Positions 58,936 through 64,000 of a DNA stretch of 64,000 nt are shown piece after piece. The stretch is taken from the NCBI GenBank assembly GCA_944990035.1, contig CALYLX010000104.1, positions 103,974 to 167,973 of the forward strand, in the 5' to 3' direction. This stretch comes from Clitopilus passeckerianus. Its lineage: Eukaryota; Basidiomycota; Agaricomycetes; Agaricales; Entolomataceae. The notes under the pieces were generated by a model, which did no database searches, had not been told where the DNA came from, and worked only from the letters and a program-made list of their open reading frames with translations. Position 1 is the first letter of the stretch; each line of letters begins with the position of its first letter. A program made the position numbers and the translations under genes.

Positions 58936-59468
58936 TCCTTGGTCGATCCAAAGCTCGCTTGTTCTGTCAGGCAAATTTACCTCCTCCAAGTATAGATGAG
59001 GTTGGGTTGCCCTGTCGATGTCAGACCGACATTGCAGCGAATTTCTGGACCTCCTAATATTCATATCTGGCTTTGGGATCCTGTCTTGTAGAAATGGCCT
59101 CTCTCTAGAGAAGCTGGGCAAAGGTTACTGCTGTTCGTATTGGTTTTTGCATCTACTTTGCTATTCAGGTATCGATATTGGTATTTATCAGGTTCGGGTT
59201 CGTGGTTTGCAATTTTCTCTTCTCTCTGCACTCGGGTTTCTTCCATGTAGAGTACTACCAGGTAATGTCATTTGAACGCATATAATACACGCGCGCTCTT
59301 CTCTTCGTTGCTTCCCCTCGGATACCCTACAGTAGTGTGTTAATGTATACCCTGAAAGAACCGTGCCGTACAAAGGGAAGCATTGTCGATGTTCTGTCTC
59401 ATGCGAATAAGTTAACTAATGTACATGGTGATCGTATACGTAATAGTTTCATAAAATCCAGGTTGTCA
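58936..59468. other. Intergenic region between convergent genes
   Basis: About 530 bases of 3' flank; nothing recognised. Confidence 0.55.
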
Positions 59469-60753
59469 TTATACATAACTCACTCTCCTAGATTCCTTCG
59501 GGTCGACATGTATATAGCTGCTCTCCACCACCATGACACCACCTTTCACCTGCGAGTTGTATGCAGGATCGGTCCCTTGACGTGTTCGATCACTCGACGA
59601 CATCATTTTCAGTGCCTCAGATGTGGAAGCATGCTTGCGTTCATGATATAGCTTCAAGTTGAGGAAGACACTATAAGAAACGAGGATCATCAGTCATCAA
59701 TTCAGACCTGGGTCAATGCGCCACCTACCGACTACCCATGGCGGTATTGATGAGGGTCGGGAAGCAGAGAACGGCTTGCTTCGCTATTATATACTGCTCT
59801 CCTCTGAGAAGCTGGATGATGACAACGACGAGATTTGTTGCGGTGACCAAACAGAAATAGAGGATGCTATCACGGAGCAGTTGGCCGGCGATACCACTGT
59901 TTGTGTGACCTTTTATTTTGGCGAGTGTGAGACCGAGAATGAAAGAGTCGAATACGAGAGAGCAGATGTATGACACAGGAGCCCAGTTCGGTATTGGGTC
60001 TAGCAGACAGTTGGACCCATAGGCGGTCTTGGGTCCTTCGGTTGCACGTAGACTTGCTGCGACCGCAATCTAACGAAACGGTCAATTGAGCGACTCTGCG
60101 CAATGGTGACTAGTAAGCTTACCCAAGATCCAACCATAAGAACATAGAGTACAGTGACAACCCCGTAGACGATCTTATTGCCACTCCAAAGCGAGAAGAC
60201 CCGGAACGCAAAGATTATGCCAGCCGACGCCGTAACGAGGACGGCGCAGACCTGACCCATGGCACCCGCCAGCATGCAGCGAGTACATTGCAGCGAAGAT
60301 ATGAACAAGGCCGGGATGAAGGCAAGAACCCCAGCGTATCGCAGTACGATGAACCTAGGAAGAGAAGATCTAGATTATTGTCATCGTTCACGCTTAGATT
60401 AGGGAATGCGATCTCACGCATAGACACCTGGGCCTCGCCTCCAATGTGTCTGGTTGCCCTTCTTGTAGAGAGCAAGCTCGTGGGGCAGAAGCACCAAGCT
60501 GCAAGGTCGACCATTAGGCCATCATTCCTACCCAGGATATTAAATAGACGTACTAGTCCCACCAGGCAGCTGCAGCTGCAGCGGCGATTGAGATCGCGAC
60601 AGCCACTGAAGATATCGGATGAGAAGGCAACCCTGAATGATAACCTTTTTACTCACCGATCGAGCCCTGAAGCTCGAACCATTTCTCAGGTGTTAGCCCT
60701 GGCGGAAGTGGAATCTGTACAACGTTCGGTGGAGAGGTACCGTTGGCAGACAT
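59469..60753 (-). CDS. Multi-pass membrane protein with DUF6533-like N-terminus
   Basis: Integral membrane protein of the large agaricomycete family whose N-terminus carries DUF6533. From ATG 60753 (MSANGTSPPNVV) exons join to VAVAISIAAAAAAWWDYLVLLPHELALY (first helix; Trp-Asp-Tyr and Glu are the family signature). Further helices follow: FIVLRYAGVLAFIPALF, VCAVLVTASAGIIFAFRVFSLW, VYGVVTVLYVLMVGSWVSLL, VSYICSLVFDSFILGL, DSILYFCLVTATNLVVV, then QAVLCFPTLINTAMGSRVFLNLKLYHERK, and a polar C-terminal tail of about 50 residues. Around seven helices, about 340 residues. All observed splice sites are GT..AG and keep frame. Function is unknown for the family; a receptor-like or scaffold role is only speculation. 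Confidence 0.82.
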
Positions 60754-61573
60754 TCTGTTTCCCTGTGGCTCCTCTTGCCCTCAGATGACCTTGCTTTATA
60801 GCCCGCATTAGCCACTGATTAGGGGATCCTATAACCTCCGATTAGAGTGATGGAGATTCGGAGGAGGAAACCATCCTGTCAGTGGTAAAACAACTGATGT
60901 AGGTTCGGAGCTATGGCAGGCTACCTTCGCCATTTAGGACACACCGTCCCACGGAGAGAATCCATGCGGTGTGCTTGGAAATAAGGTGGTGCCTGGCTCC
61001 GCAATCAGCCGTTGTAAGCGCGTCTGGTCTGCTAAGTACTACCAGATTGGATTGGTGCCGCTGGTGACGAAAGTGGTTCAAGTTGTAGTTGGTGTTCCAA
61101 TTGGCCTGTAAGGAATAACCAAGTCTCTTGACGAGGCACTGACGATAAATTGGTTTCTAGATGGACTATCGTCGTTGAAAACCTGACAGGCAGATGTTTT
61201 TTGCGGATGGTTGAACTCGTCAGTGGACGCCCAACAAGCTTGGCCGACGCCACTGACTCTATGCCGCCCCGCCGTTGACCATCTTGGTAACCTTGAGGTT
61301 GATCGAAAATCAAAGCCAAATATCGAACCTTCTGTAAGATGCTGTTCGATCATCCCCATCTGTCCCTACAGATATGGAACTCGGACTGTATGATTGGGTA
61401 CCAATCTGAGCTTGAGTGACAATCGAAAACAGTGCCATGAGAACGCCACATCTACCTAGGTATATTGAATGACCAGGTAAAAATCAAATTCGTTCCATAA
61501 AAGCGTACTTCAAACGTTCTAAAATAAATATGTATACACCTTAGGACGACCAGTGTCAATCGCATCGGAGTGT
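60754..61573. other. Intergenic region
   Basis: About 800 bases, promoter of the membrane-protein gene and 3' flank of the hemerythrin-like gene. A 93-codon minus frame at 61,078-61,359 has no motif. Confidence 0.5.
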
Positions 61574-62491
61574 CTATGATGCAGGATACGGTGCATACTT
61601 CCAATAGCTAACGTTTGGCGGTTTCATTAGCCCGCAAACGTATACGAGAATAAAACACATACCCTGAATATCTCCAGGCGAAAATATAGGGAATCAGAAC
61701 CTTTCGTAGGATCCAAGGAAAGCCGGGCCAATAAGGCTTATCTTCTTCTGGGGTATGACTGTGTCAAGTCATTAGATCACTATCACCTGGAGCGGAAGCA
61801 TTCTTACCAAACCATGAATGGAATCGCGAGGAAAGGGTCTCCGTGCGACTTTGCATAAGCTTCCAGCTTATGGTTCATGTCAAGAATCTCCTCCTCAATG
61901 AAACCAGCCTCCTGTATTTTAGATGAAACAATGTGTGCCACCTCTTCGTCCAAGTGAGAGAACTAATGAAAAGACCTCAGAACATGGTAGGTCGGCTGAA
62001 GGTAGACGTACCAGTATGGGTTTGAAGGCTTCCATTGTAGACTTCATGTTCGCTGCGTCGAACTTTGTAGGGTCAGCCTTAGCCTCGCGAATGAAAACCG
62101 ACAGTTCATCGAGGACGGCATGAATCGCTTTATGTTGCTCTGCTTCTCCTGAGAAGTCCATGCGTTCGTTGAGGAAAGGGAACACAATGACTTCCTAGAA
62201 CGCCCAAGTTACAACCAGAAATGATGTTAGAAGAAAACCTAGAATAATGCATACCTCGCTATCGTGGTGACCTTCGATGCAGACCACCCATGCTTCACAA
62301 TAGCCAAGAAAGTTAGCGAGGTCATCCAAAGGCGGGTTGTTGAGATTGTTCAAAATACTGTCAAACCCCAACTTGAATGCACGATGCGCTGTAGAATTCG
62401 TTTCAGAATTACACCAGGGATGAAAATAATGGTACGCACCATTGACCATGTTCCAGTGAATTAGAGAGTAGGTATCGGGAGAAGGACCCAT
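61574..62491 (-). CDS. Hemerythrin-like (HHE) domain protein
   Basis: From ATG 62491 (MGPSPDTYSLIHWNM) a 50-base intron (62390-62439) joins NMVN to AHRAFKLGFDSILNN. Later exons give YCEAWVVCIEGHHDSE, EVIVFPFLNERMDF, EQHKAIHAVLDELSVFI, IEEEILDMNHKLEAYA, HTPEEDKPYWPGFPWILRK and the C-terminus AWRYSGYWKYAPYPAS, stop at 61574-61576. The His/Glu pattern (IHW, NAHRAF, EGHHDSEE, EQHKAIH) fits the four-helix hemerythrin fold that binds two iron atoms. Roles in fungi could be oxygen, NO or iron sensing, but are not established. About 210 residues. All frames close at the splice sites. An upstream in-frame Met (62614) is less likely as start because it adds no domain sequence. Confidence 0.82.
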
Positions 62492-64000
62492 CGTAAGCGG
62501 TTTGTGTGAACGTGAGGGACGAAGGAGAGCTTGAGGCAATGATGCTGATGTTGGGTTCGATTTGATCAGAAATAAAAGGGTGCAGAACGGTGCATCTCTA
62601 CATGCTGTGATCATACGATCAGAAGTGGATTTACGATGGTGCCCAAATACTCACAGCCACAGAAAGTATTGAGAATTACATAAGCAGCATCGCGTGTCGC
62701 GTCTGGCGCGTTAGGGCTCATTTGTCCATATATTACTACGCAGTAGCATAGAGGCTTATTCCTCTCATAGGTATCTAGAAGTAAGCTATTAGTATACATA
62801 TATAGCACCCTAGATCATATAGACGCATGGTTGTTGCTGTGGAAGGAGTTGTGCCCGCGATCAGCCCCAGCTTGGTCAAAATGGTGTCGCAAAATGCCCA
62901 TAACTTTGGGTGATGAACGTGCTAGTATAAATATTAATAGAGCAGTGTATAAGCAATGTTTTAGGCTGTAGAAAATAATAAGATGGTCAGAAATTGTCGT
63001 CAAATCGCTCGATTTTGCGGTGGGCACTCGGTATTTGCAAGCATCAAATTGAAGTCCTCGCGGATGCGAGTCGTCCGGGCCCGATTTGCTCGCAAGACCT
63101 TCCTCAGGGTATATTGTCCATCTACAACTGATACATTATCTTGAAATACCCCAGAGTACCATATATGAACAATCCTAAGCTACATGAAGTTCTTAAGATC
63201 CCGGTAACTGCTGTTCTGGTCTCAAACAGGGGGTCAGTTTGGCTGGCTCATGAAAAGCTCGAAGATGATGAACATATACTGCAAAATTGAGCAAATCATC
63301 TGGCATTTATGAGTATCCTATCATTTTCTATGCCCTCAAATCCCGCTTGTACTATGTTTTACTATTATTTATACTGACATATTCTTTGCTCAAAGTTGCA
63401 AGGATTTCGCAACATCATTTTGACTGAGCTCGGTCTGATCGCAGACGAAGCTCCTCCTACAGCTTCAACGAAGAGTTCAGATGAACCAATCTATGACACA
63501 CGTATACTAGTAGGTTACATCTACTTGTGTATAAGAGGAATAAGCATCCCTATCATTCTACAATATTCTATGGACAAATATGCCTGGAAGCGTTCGACGC
63601 GATGCGGGACGTGGCTTATGTAATTCCCATCACTTTTTGTGGCAGCGAGCAGAGAAGAATCGTTCCCAGCAGAATTAGTGATGTGACTGGACAAGCCTGA
63701 TGCAGTTTGAATGTCATGTTCCGATTTCACTGGATAGAATCAAGTTTGGCTCTACAGATCGAATAAGTACGCTTGGGTGATCATAGGTGACGCTGCCAGA
63801 ATTCAGGGGTCCAAGCACTATAGCACTTCATAAGTTGCAATCACACTTCTCCCCGATGATCGCACCTTGGTATTTGGTTCGATGAGAGCCGTGAGAGGTT
63901 CGGGTGATTCCCCCTATTCTCCTCGTTTACGAGAAGGTTGATCAAATGAACGTTTGAGCGCCAGCGCTGCCAGCAGCCAGCTGGATGATGGTGGACGGAG
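62492..64000. other. Intergenic region to window end
   Basis: 1.5 kb with only short motif-less frames, locally AT-rich near 62,900-63,000 and 63,340-63,400. No gene, RNA or mobile element recognised; a gene beyond the right edge cannot be judged. Confidence 0.5.

Noticed and set aside
1..64000. Transposons, CRISPR arrays, rRNA and tRNA genes
   Set aside because: I looked for reverse transcriptase or transposase motifs, terminal repeats, regular short repeats and tRNA B-box-like sequences with folding partners, and found none that hold up by eye. A tRNA scan and repeat search would be decisive.

Overview
The window is nuclear DNA of a filamentous basidiomycete, most likely an Agaricomycete. 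Genes are cut by many introns of about 50-60 bases with GT..AG ends and CTAAC/CTNA-like branch sites. The gene content also fits that group: BTB/POZ and F-box families, a DUF6533-type membrane protein, a NACHT-ankyrin NLR, a PIL1 eisosome gene with a very long disordered tail, and lineage-restricted unknown families. No prokaryotic features, CRISPR array, rRNA or convincing tRNA were seen, and no intact transposon.

Layout. 1-8.6 kb: the 5' end of an amino-acid permease (minus), a long PIL1/LSP1 eisosome gene (minus) and a BTB/POZ gene (minus). 8.7-20.4 kb: a gene-poor, eroded accessory stretch with diverged local duplications and two interleaved unknown families. One has an Arg-Ser-His-Asp-Gln-Gly-Trp-Gly-Gly motif (one intact gene, two relics). 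The other is a three-member array (two apparently intact, one frameshifted). 20.5-26.9 kb: an F-box gene and the most striking locus. This is a minus-strand NLR (NACHT plus ankyrin) whose 5' exons encode a PIL1-like domain clearly related to the PIL1 gene 20 kb away; it carries several frame disruptions. 29-44 kb: conserved housekeeping genes (mitochondrial dicarboxylate-type carrier, two-LysM secreted protein, P4-ATPase flippase of the Dnf type, Zn2Cys6 transcription factor). 44.7-52 kb: an F-box/LRR gene, an aldo-keto reductase with a hydrophobic tail, a frameshifted paralogue of the 20.5 kb F-box gene, and an Ala/Lys-rich chromatin-type protein with an apparent GC-AG intron. 52.6-62.5 kb: a large proline/glutamine-rich conserved protein, an unknown WDW-type protein, a DUF6533-type membrane protein and a hemerythrin-like protein.

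How the genes relate. Several genes act at the plasma membrane: permease, eisosome core, flippase, secreted LysM protein. No operon-like logic is expected in a fungus. The most informative relationship is evolutionary. A copy of the PIL1 domain, with two intron positions and phases conserved, appears to have been placed in front of a NACHT-ankyrin receptor, and the resulting gene is now apparently decaying.
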